Assembly (NCBI RefSeq): GCF_947623445.1
Contig: NC_135246.1
Span: 18,645,856-18,709,855, forward strand
From: Clavelina lepadiformis
Taxonomy: Eukaryota; Chordata; Ascidiacea; Aplousobranchia; Clavelinidae
Length of the DNA stretch: 64,000 bases
Direction of reading: 5' to 3'
Shown: positions 62,955-64,000 of the stretch, one piece after another
Position numbering within the stretch: the stretch's first letter is position 1
How the letters are laid out: each line of letters opens with the position of its first letter
The notes under the pieces: generated by a model
Database searches by the model: none
What the model saw: only the letters and a program-made list of their open reading frames with translations
Told to the model about the DNA's origin: nothing
Translations under genes and position numbers: made by a program

Positions 62955-63995
62955 TTAAGTAAAACTACGTGAAACCAAATCGGCAAGCTTGAAAGGCGGT
63001 TGCGTGAGAAAAACTTGGCCTTCACCACAGCGGTCAAGGTTGTTCGTCATAAAGTATCGGATCAGGCACTCCATCGAGTGGAAAGGTTTCCTCATTCCGC
63101 GAATCACCAGCACTTGGTCCTTTTCTTGGTGTGTAACCGGGAAATGCATGATCCGGTCGTGGCTCGTCTTCACCGATAACGTATAGCGGCCAATCTAAGA
63201 AAATTGAATTGTGGCAACACGGTACGTCTTTTGTTGTAGCTATTCTTTTATAAACCTACTGGTATGGAAAGTTTTGAATTTTACATTTTAAGTTTATGCT
63301 GACATATGGGACAAAGCTGTTTTTATATTTGCGACTTACCACACTAGCGCTGTTCCGAATGAGATATGATCCGTCACAGATGCAATTCCTCAACAGTTTT
63401 TCCGCTTCCGCCCTTGTCATATCTCCGAAGTACCAGTTTTTATTTTGCCATTCGTCCGCGGGCAATCGTAATTCGGGCGGAAGGAAGTTAGGCAGCGGAC
63501 AACGCGGAAATTCTGGCGGACATCTTAGGTGCTCTGGTTTGGGTGGAATTATCGGCGCCGTAGAAGGTTTGCTTTGAACCTCTACCTAGATATACAAGTG
63601 ATACGGATTGAGTAAGCTATGGTATGGTATGTGTTCGATACCCGGTGGCGCTATACCGTTGTAATGCACTCGGGCAAGGCGTTAACGGCACATGCTCCTG
63701 TTCAGTGGACCTGGTGGACAGTTCTAAATTCGGACAATAAGCTTACTATATATTAATTGTAATTACAGTTGAAATGTGAGTACGGGAAAGTAGCTAAAAC
63801 TAACGAAGTAGTAGGACAAAACATGTGACACGAAACATTTTTCAAATGGCATAGTTTTACAAACGTGCCTGTTCTTTGCTAAACGTTGGACTTTCAGGTT
63901 CAAAAGTTGTAATCACATTTTCCAATGCACGATTGCGGGGAATTCCCTCCACTCCGTTGCAGTCTAACACAGCTATCGCTCGGCAGGTCGGACAA
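62955..63995 (-). CDS. RING-SH2 protein 6 of the array (5' exon outside window)
   Basis: Visible exons: 63995-63865, 63581-63340, 63194-62955, joined in phase. The first visible exon is the second half of the RING: CPTCRAIAVLDCNGVEGIPR and NRALENVITTF. The exon with the initiator and the first Zn-binding pairs lies beyond the right edge. The linker is Pro-rich (STAPIIPPKPEHLRCPPEFP). The SH2 reads NWYFGDMTRAEAEKLLRN, SYLIRNSASV, then GRYTLSVKTSHDRIMHFPVT and a slightly longer C-terminal end than the sisters. The Asp after the conserved Arg is Asn (IRNS). By analogy the missing first exon should be about 143-158 nt. Confidence 0.82.
63620..63725. mobile_element. Possible tRNA-derived SINE fragment in an intron of array gene 6
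   Basis: GTGTTCGATACCCGGTGGCG resembles a tRNA B box and flank, followed by CGGGCAAGGCGTTAACGGCA and CATGCTCCTG. This order (B box, then a GGCAAGGC..TTAA..GCTCC block) is common in tRNA SINEs of invertebrate deuterostomes. No A box, tail or target duplication was made out. Confidence 0.45.
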
Positions 63996-64000
63996 CTGAA

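Noticed and set aside
62574-62972. 132-codon plus-strand frame between array genes
   Set aside because: Overlaps the end of RING-SH2 gene 6 antisense; no domain, and nothing in its flanks suggests a gene.
1-64000. tRNA, rRNA, CRISPR arrays, retroviral or LTR elements
   Set aside because: None could be supported by eye: no cloverleaf with both A and B boxes, no regularly spaced repeats, and no reverse transcriptase, integrase or capsid motif in any frame.

Overview
The window looks like animal nuclear DNA. Genes are split into short exons (about 50-500 nt) with GT..AG introns and strict phase continuity, and the products are animal-specific (BLOC1S2, ETNK, fatty acyl-CoA reductase, PTCD1, CHST-type sulfotransferase, VOPP1/WBP1-type membrane protein). 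AT-rich DNA, very compact introns (one is about 52 nt) and chordate-like gene content suggest a tunicate, probably an ascidian. The species is an inference; the exon models were read by hand from the sequence.

Layout. 1-5101 (-): most of a secreted protein with two H-type-lectin-like domains and a Gly-rich, collagen-like stretch, running off the left edge. 8932-11733 (+): a type II membrane carbohydrate sulfotransferase. 14423-17815 (-): ethanolamine kinase, complete in nine exons. 18608-19144 (-): BLOC1S2, divergent from PTCD1 at 20255-22204 (+). 23464-29260 (-): a 13-exon fatty acyl-CoA reductase.

31365-47606 is a tandem duplication. Each unit carries a small VOPP1/WBP1-like PPxY membrane gene (32322-34112 and 41602-43413), both intact with identical exon sizes. 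Unit B also carries a RING-SH2 gene (44507-46634). Unit A lost about 2.9 kb of the corresponding sequence and keeps only the last 13 codons and 3' UTR. Unit A received a 3.7-kb hAT transposon (8-bp target duplication; unit B keeps the empty site), which was itself hit by a 570-bp hAT MITE. Unit B received a 898-bp hAT MITE that contains another.

44507-64000 (-) is the most unusual part: six related genes in tandem, each starting with a TRIM-like RING finger split by a phase-2 intron. Five of them end in an SH2 domain split by a phase-0 intron, usually with a Pro/Ser-rich linker between. One member (48215-49543) has a Ser-rich tail with no SH2. An N-terminal RING followed by a C-terminal SH2 is not an arrangement I know from vertebrate proteins (CBL has its SH2-like domain before the RING). 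The array looks like a lineage-specific family of putative phosphotyrosine-directed ubiquitin ligases. The spaces between its members hold MITEs, simple repeats and a perfect triple octamer motif.
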